The notes under the pieces: generated by a model | The model's database searches: none | Told to the model about the DNA's origin: nothing | Seen by the model: only the letters and a program-made list of their open reading frames with translations | Translations under genes and position numbers: made by a program | From: Aureimonas flava | GTDB taxonomy: Bacteria > Pseudomonadota > Alphaproteobacteria > Rhizobiales > Rhizobiaceae | Direction: 5' to 3' | Length of the DNA stretch: 64,000 bases | Assembly: GCF_003583935.1 (NCBI RefSeq) | Contig: NZ_QYRN01000007.1 | Span: 1 to 64,000, forward strand | Shown: in pieces, positions 32,353-44,196 of the stretch | Numbering within the stretch: the stretch's first letter is position 1 | Layout: every line of letters begins with the position of its first letter

Positions 32353-33126
32353 ATACGCGGGGCGTACGCAATGGACGGTAAAAAGTCAAATCGGAACAAT
32401 AACTTGCATGTTTCTGATTTGCATTTGCAACTGACCGATCGCCTCGGCGCAATTCTCGTCGAACGTAGCGGAGAGGCGGTCGCCGGGGCGCAATGGAGCC
32501 CGCTCGACGCGACGGGCGGATGGCGTGGAGGCCGTGCGGCCGATGCGAGCGGGGGGCGGTTCGAGCCGTTTCGGGGCGTCTGCGAGAGGAGGACGCAATC
32601 GGATTGTGCCAACGGGACGCCGCCGGTGAGCCGCCCCTCGAGGCGGGTGGATAGGCGCCGCGGCGTCTCCATGCACTGCGGCTGCTGCCGATGGCGTCCC
32701 GATGATCCGGTTCGCCATGCCGACTGGAAACTCCGGGGGCGGCTTCGGCGCAGCCGACCTGCCAAGCATGCAGGCGAGGAAGTCGAGAACGGCTCGCGCC
32801 CGCGTGGGCAGGCTGGCCGACCGGCCGATGACGACGGCGTGGGAGGCCTCCGCGTCGCCGGGATTGGCCTGTTCCAGGATCGGTGCGAGACGGCCTCGCG
32901 CAAATGTCGCCTGGCTGTCGCGCCCCCCTCGTCACGGGGCGGTTCGGCCGCTCCCTGCATGCGTTGCCGGCTGCCGAGAAGCCGCCCCGGCCGCGCCCGC
33001 CACGCGGTCGGTCGTCGTCTGCGATTGGGCTGGCGAAGATGGGTCTTCCCCCGTCGTGGTGAAACGCCTACGGCTATCGGCGATGCCCTCCGGATGGAAC
33101 TGGTCGCAAGGTTGAGCACTGACACG
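32353..33126. other. Long intergenic stretch with a LysR remnant
   Basis: About 770 bases without an intact gene. Around 32380-32460 it is AT-richer and may hold the mntP promoter. A LysR C-terminal remnant lies at 32745-32920 on the minus strand. The plus-strand frame leading into the kinase gene has no family resemblance before 33127. Confidence 0.5.
32745..32920 (-). pseudogene. LysR-type regulator, C-terminal remnant
   Basis: The minus strand reads [17 protein letters not shown], then [20 protein letters not shown] and FLACML, the typical last 60 residues of LysR regulators (GxLxxLL..., LPTRxRAFLDFL). The frame is closed by a stop just upstream and no helix-turn-helix part is found, so only the tail remains. 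Confidence 0.55.
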
Positions 33127-35910
33127 ATGAGGCGTGCGGACAGCGGCGCGGGGCCCGGACCGGTCGCGGTGCTGTCGATGGCGGAGTGGATCCGCCGTCA
33201 CGACTGGTCGGCGACGCCGCTCGGCGCGCGCGAGGCGTGGCCGCAGAGCCTGCGCACCACGCTCGACATCATGCTGGGCTCGGGCCACGCCATGTGCCTT
33301 GCCTGGGGGCCGGATCGCACCTTCCTCTACAACGATGCCTATGCCCCGTTCCTGGGCGCGCGCCATCCGGCGGCGCTGGGCATGGGCTTTGCCGCCGTCT
33401 GGCCGGAGATCTGGGGCGAGATCGGCCCGCTGGTGGACCGCGTCTACGCCGGCGAGACCACCACATTCCATGCCATGCCGCTGGTGATGACGCGCAACGG
33501 CTTCGCCGAGGACACGTGGTGGGACTTCTCCTACTCGCCCGTGCGCGACGAGGGCGGCGCGGTGGCCGGCCTCCTGAACGTCGCCGCCGACGCCACGCCT
33601 CGCGTCCTCGCCGAGCGCGAGCGCGATAGGGCGACCGAGAAGCTGCGCGTCAGCGAGGCGGTCGCGCACGAGAACATCCAGCGGGTGGAGCTCGCCCTGG
33701 AGGCGGGCGCGATCATCGGCACCTGGTTCTGGGACATCGTGGCCGACCGCTTCACGATCGACGAGCCCTTCGCCCGGGCCTTCGGTCTCGACCCGGCGCT
33801 GGGACGCGAGGGCATCCCGCTCGCGCAGATCGTCGCGACCGTCCATCCAGACGATCAGGCGGGCCTGGCGGACGCGATCAACGAGGCCGTCCTTCGCGGC
33901 GGCGCCTACGCGCACCAGTACCGCGTGCGACGAACCGACGGGAACTACTACTGGCTGGAGGCGAACGGGCGCGTCGACCATGCGCCGGACGGAACGCCGA
34001 CGATGTTCCCCGGCGTCCTCATCGACATCGAGGGCCGTCGTGCGGTCGAGAGCGAGCGGGATCGGATGGTCGAGGCCCTGGCCGCCAGCGAGGCGCGTTT
34101 CCGAGCCCTGTTCGAGAACATCGATGCGGGATTCTGCATCAGCGAGGTCAAGTTCGACGATGCGGGGCATCCGATCGACCATCGCGTGATCGAGGCCAAT
34201 CCCGCCTTCGAGCGTCATACCGGGCTGTCGAACGCGGTCGGACGCTACGCCAGCGAGGTGGCGCCCGGCATCGAGCAGCACTGGCACGACGCCTACGGCC
34301 ATGTCGCCAAGACGGGCGAGGCCATCCGGTTCGAGGGCGAGGCGAAGCCGCTCGGGCGCTGGTACGACGCGCATCTCTTCCCCGTCGGTGGCGGCCGGGT
34401 CGCCATGCTGATCGCCGACACCACGACGCGCCGCGAGGCGGAGGGCGCGCTGGCCCGAAGCGAGGCCAAGTGGCGCACCGTCTTCGAGACGCTGCACGAG
34501 GGGTTCATCCTGGGCGAGGTGATCCGGGACGCGTCCGGCCACGTCGCCGACTGGCGCTACGAGGCGGTGAACGACGCCTGGCACGACCTTATCGACGTGC
34601 CGCGGGGAACGGCGGTGGGGCGCACCATCCGCGAGGTGTTCCCCGGTATCGAGGCTGCCTGGGTCGACGAGTTCGCCCACGTGGTGGAGATGGGCGAGCC
34701 GCTGCGCTTCACGCGCCGGGTCGGCATGCTCGATCGCTGGTACGACGGCGTCGCGCAGCCGATCGGCGGCGATCGCTTCACCGTCATCTTCATCGAGGTC
34801 ACCGAGCGCATCCGGCGGGAACGCCGGCAGGCCACGCTCCTGACGCTGGCCGACGAGTTGCGCGGTCGATCCGACCTGCAGACCATCGTGACGGCCGCCG
34901 CGCGGTGCCTTGCCGACGGACTGGAGGTCGACCGCGTGGGCTCGGGCATCGTGAACCTTCGCGAGGACACGATCGACGTCCGCTCCGACTGGTGCGAACC
35001 CGGCGTCTCCAGCGTGGTCGGCCAGCACGCCTTCGCCTCCTATGGTTCCTACATCGACGATCTGCGGTGCGACGACATCGTGGCGGTCGACGACGTCGCC
35101 GCGGATCCGCGCACGACCGGCAGGCAGGCGGGCTTCGACGCCATCCAGACCCGATCGTTCCTGGACCTTCCGATCAGCTTCGACGGCCGCCTCTACGCGG
35201 TGGTCTTCGCGCACTCGCGAACGCTCCATGCCTGGACCGATGGCGAGCGCCAGTTCGTGGAGCAGGTCGGCGACCGGGTGCGCGTGGCGCTCGCCCGTCA
35301 GCGGATGGAGGATGCCCAGCGCGTCCTCACGCAGGAGATGGCGCACCGGATGAAGAACACGCTCGCCATGGTGCAGGCGATCGCCACGCAGACGCTTCGC
35401 CAGGCGCGCACGATGGACGAGGGCCGCGAGGCGATCACGAGCCGTCTGGCGGCCCTCGCCCGGGCCCAGGACATCATGACGCGCACGAACTTCGCCGAGG
35501 CGGACGTGCGCGAGGTGGCGGACGCGGCCATCGCGCCGCACCGGCTGGCGGGCGAGCGGATCACGCTGGCGGGGCCGCCCGTCGAACTGTCGGCGCAGCG
35601 CGCGCTGGGCCTCAGCCTCGCGATCCACGAGCTTGCGACCAACGCGGCGAAGTACGGGGCCTTGTCGAACGAGACGGGTCGCGTCGACATGGTCTGGAAT
35701 GCCGCAGGTGGCGCGTTCGTGTTTCGTTGGATCGAATCCGGGGGGCCGGCGGTTACCCCGCCGACACGGCGCGGGTTCGGCTCCAAGCTGATCGAGCGCA
35801 TCGTCGCCAGCTACTTCGACGGCGAGGGGCGCATCGACTTCGACCCGGCCGGCATTCGTTTCACCCTGACGGGGGCCGTCGACCGGCCTTCCACCCAGCC
35901 GAACCCCTGA
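33127..35910 (+). CDS. PAS/GAF-domain HWE-family sensor histidine kinase
   Basis: A 927-residue cytoplasmic sensor kinase. Four PAS-like domains follow one another (about 20-160, 185-310, 320-440, 450-570: for example TWFWDIVADRFTIDEPF, VHPDDQ, YRVRRTDGNYYWLEANG), then a GAF domain (about 585-720) and an HWE kinase core with His740 (EMAHRMKNTLAMVQAIA) and the N box His834/Asn839 (IHELATNAAKYGALS). The HWE family lacks an F box. ATG 33127 is chosen because upstream codons do not resemble any domain. The response regulator gene follows 10 bases later. Input is unknown; light or redox sensing is common in the family. Confidence 0.9.
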   Translation: MRRADSGAGPGPVAVLSMAEWIRRHDWSATPLGAREAWPQSLRTTLDIMLGSGHAMCLAWGPDRTFLYNDAYAPFLGARHPAALGMGFAAVWPEIWGEIGPLVDRVYAGETTTFHAMPLVMTRNGFAEDTWWDFSYSPVRDEGGAVAGLLNVAADATPRVLAERERDRATEKLRVSEAVAHENIQRVELALEAGAIIGTWFWDIVADRFTIDEPFARAFGLDPALGREGIPLAQIVATVHPDDQAGLADAINEAVLRGGAYAHQYRVRRTDGNYYWLEANGRVDHAPDGTPTMFPGVLIDIEGRRAVESERDRMVEALAASEARFRALFENIDAGFCISEVKFDDAGHPIDHRVIEANPAFERHTGLSNAVGRYASEVAPGIEQHWHDAYGHVAKTGEAIRFEGEAKPLGRWYDAHLFPVGGGRVAMLIADTTTRREAEGALARSEAKWRTVFETLHEGFILGEVIRDASGHVADWRYEAVNDAWHDLIDVPRGTAVGRTIREVFPGIEAAWVDEFAHVVEMGEPLRFTRRVGMLDRWYDGVAQPIGGDRFTVIFIEVTERIRRERRQATLLTLADELRGRSDLQTIVTAAARCLADGLEVDRVGSGIVNLREDTIDVRSDWCEPGVSSVVGQHAFASYGSYIDDLRCDDIVAVDDVAADPRTTGRQAGFDAIQTRSFLDLPISFDGRLYAVVFAHSRTLHAWTDGERQFVEQVGDRVRVALARQRMEDAQRVLTQEMAHRMKNTLAMVQAIATQTLRQARTMDEGREAITSRLAALARAQDIMTRTNFAEADVREVADAAIAPHRLAGERITLAGPPVELSAQRALGLSLAIHELATNAAKYGALSNETGRVDMVWNAAGGAFVFRWIESGGPAVTPPTRRGFGSKLIERIVASYFDGEGRIDFDPAGIRFTLTGAVDRPSTQPNP

Positions 35911-35920
35911 ACCGCACGCC

Positions 35921-36310
35921 ATGGCCCAGTCCTTCGATCCCGCCCGCTATGCCGTCCTGGTCGTCGAGGACGACGCCCTCGTGCGCGCCGAAGCCGTGGA
36001 CCTTTGCGAGGAAGCGGGCTTCACCGCCTACGAGGCACGCAACGCCGACCAGGCGATCCGCCTGCTCGAGCGCCACTCCGACATCCGCGTCTTGTTCACC
36101 GACGTCGAGATGCCCGGCACGATGGACGGGCTCAAGCTGGCGAGGGCCGTGCGCGACCGCTGGCCGCCCGTGGCGATCATCGTGACGTCGGGGCGTATCC
36201 GGGTGGAGAGCGCGGACATGCCGGAGAACGGCTTGTTCTTCGCTAAGCCCTATCCGCCGCGGGGCATCATCGAGGCACTAAGCGCGATCGCGGCCCAGAT
36301 CCAGGGCTGA
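35921..36310 (+). CDS. Single-domain response regulator
   Basis: A 129-residue receiver-only protein with acidic pocket VVEDDALVR, phospho-acceptor Asp61 (LFTDVEMPG), conserved Thr/Ser (IIVTSGR) and Lys (FFAKPY). It follows the HWE kinase gene by 10 bases and is its likely partner. With no output domain it must act by protein contact, as FixJ-less receivers do in general stress or chemotaxis relays of alphaproteobacteria. Confidence 0.93.
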   Translation: MAQSFDPARYAVLVVEDDALVRAEAVDLCEEAGFTAYEARNADQAIRLLERHSDIRVLFTDVEMPGTMDGLKLARAVRDRWPPVAIIVTSGRIRVESADMPENGLFFAKPYPPRGIIEALSAIAAQIQG

Positions 36311-36367
36311 ACCGGCCGGGCACGCTCCCGCGCGACGCTCCGGGACAGCGCGGCGGATCGCGCCCGG

Positions 36368-36901
36368 TCAGCCCGGATGGCGTGTTCTGAAGCTGCCGAA
36401 CGCGCCGCGCGAGAAGCACAGCGGCTCGCCCTCGCGATGCGCCGCGCGCAGGACGCGGCCGAGCACGATCGTGTGGTCGCCCGCGTCGTGCAGCGAGGCG
36501 GTGGCGCATTCGAAGCGCGCGATCGTGCCCGAGATCACCGGCACGCCCTCCGCGTTGGCCTGCCAGTCCAGCCCCTCGAAGCCGAGCCCGCCGCGCGTGA
36601 AGCGGGCGCTCAAGGCGTCCTGGTCGACGCCCAGGACGTGGACCGCGAAATGCGCGGCGCCGGTGAAGGCGCCGTGGCGGCCCGAGCTCTTGGCGGGCGA
36701 CCAGAGCACCAGCGGCGGATCGAGCGAGACCGAGGCGAAGCTGTTCACCGTCATGCCGATCGGGCCGATCCCGGTCGGCGCGGTGACCACGGCGACGCCC
36801 GTGGTGAAGGCGCCGAGCGCGTTGCGCAGCGAGCGGGTGTTGTCCGCGTCGGGGACGAAGCGGTGCTCGGGCGGATGGCGGATGGTCTGCATGATGGTCA
36901 T
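36368..36901 (-). CDS. smoA: Flavin reductase SmoA (sulfoquinovose monooxygenase partner)
   Basis: A 177-residue FMN-binding split-barrel flavin reductase: LRNALGAFTTGVAVVTA, GMTVNSFASVSLDPPLVLWS and a C-terminal DHTIVLGRVLRA. In the sulfo-SMO pathway it supplies FMNH2 to the SmoC monooxygenase. The ATG overlaps the stop of the aldo-keto reductase gene (ATGA). Gene order smoC-smoB-smoA on this strand is that of the Agrobacterium cluster. The name relies on context plus family; alone it would be any flavin reductase. Confidence 0.85.
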   Translation of the reverse strand: MTIMQTIRHPPEHRFVPDADNTRSLRNALGAFTTGVAVVTAPTGIGPIGMTVNSFASVSLDPPLVLWSPAKSSGRHGAFTGAAHFAVHVLGVDQDALSARFTRGGLGFEGLDWQANAEGVPVISGTIARFECATASLHDAGDHTIVLGRVLRAAHREGEPLCFSRGAFGSFRTRHPG

Positions 36902-37794
36902 CACGGAACCTCGTGGCCCTTGGCGGCCCTGTAGAGTTCGAACCATGTCTGCCGGTCGATCGGCACGCGCAGCGCCTCGGCGATCGCGCCGATGCGGGGC
37001 AGCGCGTTGGTGCCGAGAACCGGGAGGATCCCGGCCGGATGGGCGAGCAGCCAGGCGATCGCCACCGCACCCTCGTCCACCCCATGCGCCGTGGCGATCG
37101 CACGCAGCCGGTGCCGCAGCGGCGTCTCGGAGCCGCCGAACAGGCGGCCGCCGCCGAGCGGCGACCAGGCCATGGGCCGGATGCGCCGCTCCATCAAGCT
37201 CGCCAGATCGCCGTTGGAGAAGGCGTCCGTTTCCAGGAGGCTGAGCTCGATCTGGTTGGTGACGAGCTTCGAGCGCATGGCCGACTGGAGGAGCGACAGG
37301 TCGTGCGGCCGGAAGTTCGACACGCCGACCGCCCGCACCTTGCCCGAGGCCACCAGTTCGTCCAGCACGGCGCCGGTCTCCCACGGGTCCATCAGCGGGT
37401 CCGGACGGTGGATCAGGAGGAGGTCGATGCGCTCGATCGCCATGTCGCGAAGGGAGGTCTCGACCGAGGCCGTCACGTGGGCGCGGCCGGTGTCGTAGTG
37501 CTTGACCCGCGCGCCCGCATGGCGGCCCATCGGGGCGACGATGCCGCATTTCGTGACGATCTCGATCCGCTCCCGCAGGTGGGGGGCGGTCTTCAGCGCG
37601 GCGCCGAAGATCGCCTCGCCGGCATAGCCGCCGTAGATGTCGGCGTGGTCCATGGTGGTGATGCCCTGCGCCAGGCACGCCTCCACCTTGCGGACCACGT
37701 GGGCGGGCGAGGTGTCGGCGTCGTCGCCGAGCCGCCAGAGCCCGTAGACGAGGCGGCTGACCTCGAGGTCGGATCCGAGCCGGACGCGTTCCAT
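36901..37794 (-). CDS. smoB: Aldo-keto reductase SmoB (6-oxo-glucose reductase)
   Basis: A 297-residue aldo-keto reductase with the catalytic tetrad Asp and Tyr in TMDHADIYGGYAGE, Lys in EIVTKCGI and His in LLLIHRPDP. In the sulfo-SMO pathway SmoB reduces 6-oxo-glucose, the product of SmoC, to glucose with NADPH. It starts at ATG 37794, overlapping the SmoC stop by one base (TGATG), and its own stop overlaps smoA, so the three are tightly coupled. Confidence 0.88.
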   Translation of the reverse strand: MERVRLGSDLEVSRLVYGLWRLGDDADTSPAHVVRKVEACLAQGITTMDHADIYGGYAGEAIFGAALKTAPHLRERIEIVTKCGIVAPMGRHAGARVKHYDTGRAHVTASVETSLRDMAIERIDLLLIHRPDPLMDPWETGAVLDELVASGKVRAVGVSNFRPHDLSLLQSAMRSKLVTNQIELSLLETDAFSNGDLASLMERRIRPMAWSPLGGGRLFGGSETPLRHRLRAIATAHGVDEGAVAIAWLLAHPAGILPVLGTNALPRIGAIAEALRVPIDRQTWFELYRAAKGHEVP

Positions 37795-38951
37795 CAGCGG
37801 CGCTCCCCGAGACCGAGGGGCGTGGCCGGCGTCGAGGCGGGCACCCGGCCGCGCGCCTCCGGCAAGGAGCAGGTGCGGATCTGCGGCAGCACCTTGGTGC
37901 CGAAATGCTCGGCCTCGTCCAGGTGCGGGTAGCCCGACAGGATGAAGGCGCGGATGCCCATCCGGCGGTAGTCCTCGAGGGCCGAGAGGATCTGGTCGGT
38001 GGAGCCGACCAGCGCCGCGCCGCAGCCCGAGCGCGCCCGTCCGACGCCGGTCCAGAGATGGGGCTCGATGTAGCCGAACGTGTCGGCGAGCTCGCGCGCG
38101 CGGGCCTGGTGGGCGACGCCCAGCGAGATGCTGTCGTGGGCGCGGCTGCGGATCAGCCGGCCGTATTCGTCGTCGAGCTTGGAGACGAGGTGGTCGGCAT
38201 ACTCGCGCGCCTCCTTCTCGGTGTCGCGCACGACCACGTGGACCCGCAGGCCGTAGTCGAGCGTGCGCCCGTGCGCCTCGGCGCGGGCGTGCACGGCGCG
38301 CATGCGCTCGGCGAGCTGGTCGCGCGATTCCGGCCACATCAGGTAGACGTCGCACTGCGCACCGCACAGCTCCAGCGCGTCGGGCGAATAGCCGCCGAAG
38401 TAGAGCAGGGGGCCGCCGTTCTGCTGGTAGGGGCGCGCCGGCTCGGTGGAGACGCCCTGGAACCGGTAGACCTCGCCCTCGAAGTCGATCGTCTCGCGCG
38501 TCCAGGCCTGGCGCAGGATCTCCACCACCTCGTGGGAGCGGCGGTAGCGGAAGGCGCTGTCGGCGACCTCGCCGGGAAAGTCGGAGCTGATGACGTTGAG
38601 CGTCAGCCGGCCCTTCAGCATGTGATCGAGCGTCGCGACCGTGCGCGCCAGCATGATCGGCTGCATCTCGCCGCAGCGGATCGCGGCCAGGAAGTTCATG
38701 CGCTCCGTCAGCGGCGCGCAGCCGGCCACGAAGCTCAGCGTGTCCTGCCCGACCTGGTAGGACGAGGGGCAGAGGATGTTGCGGAAGCCGAGCCGCTCGG
38801 CGGCGAGCGCGATGCGCGAGCAGTGGTCCCAGCTCGACCGCAGGTCGCCGTCGGGCACGCCCAGATAGGCATAGTCGTCGGAGCAGAGGGCCGAGAACCA
38901 GGAGACCTCCACCTCTTCCAGATCGGCCGACGTGATCGGGACGACGGTCAT
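37794..38951 (-). CDS. smoC: Sulfoquinovose monooxygenase SmoC (LLM flavin-dependent)
   Basis: A 385-residue luciferase-like monooxygenase of the SsuD (alkanesulfonate) type: LAAERLGFRNILCPSSYQVG, NFLAAIRCGEMQPIMLART, GRLTLNVISSDFPGE and YFGGYSPDALELCG. SmoC uses FMNH2 and O2 to cut the C-S bond of sulfoquinovose, releasing sulfite. ATG 38951 gives the usual SsuD-like length; an upstream in-frame codon adds 14 residues over the promoter. It is the first gene of the minus-strand operon, divergent from the regulator, with a shared operator between them. Confidence 0.88.
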   Translation of the reverse strand: MTVVPITSADLEEVEVSWFSALCSDDYAYLGVPDGDLRSSWDHCSRIALAAERLGFRNILCPSSYQVGQDTLSFVAGCAPLTERMNFLAAIRCGEMQPIMLARTVATLDHMLKGRLTLNVISSDFPGEVADSAFRYRRSHEVVEILRQAWTRETIDFEGEVYRFQGVSTEPARPYQQNGGPLLYFGGYSPDALELCGAQCDVYLMWPESRDQLAERMRAVHARAEAHGRTLDYGLRVHVVVRDTEKEAREYADHLVSKLDDEYGRLIRSRAHDSISLGVAHQARARELADTFGYIEPHLWTGVGRARSGCGAALVGSTDQILSALEDYRRMGIRAFILSGYPHLDEAEHFGTKVLPQIRTCSLPEARGRVPASTPATPLGLGERR

Positions 38952-39009
38952 GCTTTTCCTCCTCCAGGCACGAAACAGCCCTGGAGCTAGCACCCGGTTT
39001 CATGTAAAT

Positions 39010-39026
39010 CAATGGTGTATCAATTT
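39010..39026. promoter_or_regulatory. SmoD operator copy 1 (smoC/smoD divergent promoter)
   Basis: CAATGGTGTATCAATTT lies between the divergent smoC (38951) and smoD (39051) starts. A perfect inverted copy stands at 39784-39800 before smoE. The core GGTGTATC resembles GntR-type operators (GTNTANAC). Position at every promoter of the cluster makes it the likely SmoD binding site. Confidence 0.75.
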
Positions 39027-39050
39027 GCGGTCGCGAAGGAGGGGAGCGTC

Positions 39051-39755
39051 ATGCGGCAGGTGCGGGGGAGCCTTCCGGTCTATCTCCAGCTCACCGAGAC
39101 GTTGGTGCGCGACATCGCGGCCGGGCGCCTCGTGGACGGCGAGAAGCTCGCGCCCGAGCGCGACATGGCGGTGGAGATGGGCACCTCCATCGGCACGCTG
39201 CGCAAGGCCCTGGCCGAGCTTCAGGCGCGCGGGCTGCTGGAGCGCGTCCAGGGCTCGGGCAACTACGTGCGCGCGGCGAGCGACCCCAAGAGCCTCTACG
39301 CGATGTTCCGGCTGGAGCTCATCGCCGGCGGCGGCCTGCCGACGGCCGAGGTGCTGGATGTCGGCCGCTACGACAAACCCGACGAGATCGCGACCCTCGG
39401 GCCCTCGCGCTCCGGGCACCGCATCCGCCGGCTGCGCCGCCTGTCCGGCCGGGTCGCCGCCATGGAGGAAATCTGGCTCGACGGAAGCTTCGCCGAGACG
39501 ATCACCGCCTCGGACCTCTCGGAGTCGCTCTACCTGTTCTACCGCACGCGCCTCGACCTGTTCATCGAGAAGGCGGAGGACCAGATCGGCCTCCGGACCG
39601 TGCCCGCCTGGAAACCGGACGCGTTCGAGCCGGCGGCGGGCTCGCCGATCTGCCACATCCTGCGCCGGAGCTGGACGCCGCAAGGCGTGATCGCCGAGGT
39701 CTCGCACACATGGTACGACCATCGCGTGGCCCACTACGTCTCGCGAATCCGCTGA
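39051..39755 (+). CDS. smoD: GntR/HutC-family regulator SmoD
   Basis: A 234-residue regulator with an N-terminal winged helix (LPVYLQLTETLVRDIAAGRL, then LAPERDMAVEMGTSIGTLRK and GLLERVQGSGNYV) and a UTRA ligand-binding domain (about 75-230). It should sense a sulfoquinovose-related sugar and release the smo promoters. ATG 39051 is preceded by AAGGAGGGG; the longer frame from 39012 would start inside the operator and is unlikely. It is located as in the Agrobacterium cluster, between smoC and smoE. Confidence 0.88.
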   Translation: MRQVRGSLPVYLQLTETLVRDIAAGRLVDGEKLAPERDMAVEMGTSIGTLRKALAELQARGLLERVQGSGNYVRAASDPKSLYAMFRLELIAGGGLPTAEVLDVGRYDKPDEIATLGPSRSGHRIRRLRRLSGRVAAMEEIWLDGSFAETITASDLSESLYLFYRTRLDLFIEKAEDQIGLRTVPAWKPDAFEPAAGSPICHILRRSWTPQGVIAEVSHTWYDHRVAHYVSRIR

Positions 39756-39783
39756 TCGGGCGCCGCCCGCCTGTTGCGGCGCA

Positions 39784-42244
<2,461 letters not shown>

Positions 42245-42273
42245 GCGCCGGCGCGGCTCTACCGAACGGCGAC

Positions 42274-42300
42274 GACCGGCGCGGGACCCTCCCGCCGGTC
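42274..42300 (+). repeat. Hairpin between smoF and smoG
   Basis: GACCGGCG (42274-42281) and CGCCGGTC (42293-42300) form a perfect 8-bp stem 30 bases after the smoF stop. There is no T-run. Such hairpins after binding-protein genes usually protect the upstream mRNA and reduce expression of the permeases. Confidence 0.55.
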
Positions 42301-42360
42301 CCTCGCGCAGCGGCGCGCCCCCCGCGCGGGCGGCGTGCCGAGGGAAGGCACCGAGCGATC

Positions 42361-43293
42361 ATGACCCTGGCAGCGACGGACACCATGAAACAGACCGACC
42401 GGCCGCCGGCGACCTGGACGCGCTGCCTCGACCCCGGCGACAGGACGCTGGCCGCCCTCCTGCTGGCGCCGGCCGCCCTCCTCCTGTCGCTCATCATCGT
42501 CTACCCCGTGGGCCGGCTCCTGTGGATGAGCCTCCAGAACCTGTCGCTCACCTCCGGGCTGCCGGCCGAGTTCGTGGGCCTGGAGAACTACGCCCTGATG
42601 TGGGACGACCCGGTGTTCTGGGACGCGGCCTGGAACACGCTTCTGATCGTCGCCATCACGGTGCCCGGCGCGCTGCTCATGGGGCTCGGCATGGCGCTGC
42701 TCGCCAACCTGCCCTTCCGCCGCCGCTGGCCGGTGCGCCTGTCGCTGCTGATCCCCTGGGCGCTGCCGCTGTCCTTCGCCGGCCTGATCTTCGCGTGGTC
42801 CTTCCACTACGAGTACGGCATCGTGAACGACGTCCTCAACCGGCTCGGCTTCGAGGGGATCATCTGGTTCAACTCGCCGGGCTGGGCCTTCGCCGCGATC
42901 TGCCTGACCATCGTCTGGAAGACCTCGTCCTTCATGGCGCTGATCATCCTGGCCGGGCTCCAGACCATCCCGCGCTCGCTCTACGAGGCGGCCGACGTCG
43001 ACGGGGCGGGGCGGATGCGCCAGTTCTTCGAGATCACCCTGCCGCTGCTGAAGCCCGCGATCGTGATCGCGCTGATCTTCCGCACCATCACGGCGCTGCA
43101 GACCTTCGACATCCCCTACATGATGACCGGGGGAGGCCCCGGCACGTCCACGGTGACGCTCGCCATGTACATCCACCAGAACACCGTCTCGTTCCTGGAC
43201 CTCGGCTACGGGTCGGCCCTGGCGGTGGTGATGTTCGCCTTCTCCATGTGCGTGACCTTCGTCTATCTCCGCATGCTGCGCAGGAAGGGCTGA
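42361..43293 (+). CDS. smoG: Sulfoquinovoside ABC transporter permease SmoG
   Basis: A 310-residue MalF/UgpA-type permease with six membrane segments after an N-terminal cytoplasmic stretch. The EAA loop that contacts SmoE reads LYEAADVDGAGRMRQFFEIT, followed by LPLLKP. It pairs with SmoH; the two are separated by four bases. Substrate follows from context. Confidence 0.9.
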   Translation: MTLAATDTMKQTDRPPATWTRCLDPGDRTLAALLLAPAALLLSLIIVYPVGRLLWMSLQNLSLTSGLPAEFVGLENYALMWDDPVFWDAAWNTLLIVAITVPGALLMGLGMALLANLPFRRRWPVRLSLLIPWALPLSFAGLIFAWSFHYEYGIVNDVLNRLGFEGIIWFNSPGWAFAAICLTIVWKTSSFMALIILAGLQTIPRSLYEAADVDGAGRMRQFFEITLPLLKPAIVIALIFRTITALQTFDIPYMMTGGGPGTSTVTLAMYIHQNTVSFLDLGYGSALAVVMFAFSMCVTFVYLRMLRRKG

Positions 43294-43297
43294 ACCC

Positions 43298-44152
43298 ATG
43301 AGCGCCGTCGCCGCCTCCTCGCCCTTCGCGCTGTTCTCCGGCAAGCCGCTGCGCCTCCTCGCGGCGGGCGTGCTCCTGGTCAACGGGCTGTTTCCCGCGA
43401 TCTGGATCCTGTTCACCTCGCTCAAGACCGAGGCCGAGCTGACCCTGCGGCCGATCACCTGGGCGCCGCAGTCGCCGACGCTCGCCAACTACGCGCTGGC
43501 CTTCTCCGACCAACCGCTGCTCCTGTTCCTGTTCAACAGCTTCATGGTGGCGCTGCTGTCCACGGTCCTGACGCTGCTGGTCTCCGTGCTGGCGGCCTAT
43601 GCGCTGGCGCGGCTCGACCTCGCCTATCGCGGCGTGATCCTGTCGCTGATCATCGCGGTCTCGACCTTTCCGCTGGTCACGCTCCTGGTGCCGCTGTTCG
43701 AGATCATGCGCGCCCTGAACCTCCTCAACACCTGGGTTGCGCTGATCCTGCCCTACACCGTCCTGTCGCTGCCCGTGTGCACGCTGATCCTCGTGTCCTT
43801 CTTCGAGGGCATCCCGCAGGATCTCGAGAACGCGGCGATGATCGACGGCTGCACGCGGCTCGGGGCGCTCTTCAAGGTGGTGGTGCCGATCTGCGCGCCC
43901 GGCGTGTTCACCGCCGGCATCCTCGCCTTCGTCAACGCCTGGGACGAGTTCCTGCTGGCGCTGTCGTTCAACTCCAACCCGAGCTTGCGCACGCTGCCGG
44001 TCGGCATCCAGCTCTACCAGGGCGAGTTCGCCTTCCCCTGGCCGGTCATCTCGGCCGCGCTCGTGGTCGGCATCGTGCCGGTGGCCGTGCTGATCGTGAT
44101 CTTCCAGGAGCGCGTCGTCTCCGGCCTCACCGCCGGCTCGATCAAGGGCTAG
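43298..44152 (+). CDS. smoH: Sulfoquinovoside ABC transporter permease SmoH
   Basis: A 284-residue MalG/UgpE-type permease with six membrane segments and the EAA loop PQDLENAAMIDGCTRLGALF. It forms the channel with SmoG. It is translated four bases after smoG and is followed 44 bases later by the glycosidase gene. Confidence 0.9.
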   Translation: MSAVAASSPFALFSGKPLRLLAAGVLLVNGLFPAIWILFTSLKTEAELTLRPITWAPQSPTLANYALAFSDQPLLLFLFNSFMVALLSTVLTLLVSVLAAYALARLDLAYRGVILSLIIAVSTFPLVTLLVPLFEIMRALNLLNTWVALILPYTVLSLPVCTLILVSFFEGIPQDLENAAMIDGCTRLGALFKVVVPICAPGVFTAGILAFVNAWDEFLLALSFNSNPSLRTLPVGIQLYQGEFAFPWPVISAALVVGIVPVAVLIVIFQERVVSGLTAGSIKG

Positions 44153-44196
44153 CCGCCGCGCGGCCCCGGCCCGTCCCTCGTTCCCGCAGGACCCTC

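Noticed and set aside
32932-35922. 996-codon minus-strand frame
   Set aside because: Exact antisense of the HWE histidine kinase; the plus strand has clear PAS, GAF and kinase motifs.
39012-39050. Earlier start for the SmoD regulator
   Set aside because: It begins inside the operator sequence and lacks a ribosome site, whereas 39051 has AAGGAGGGG.
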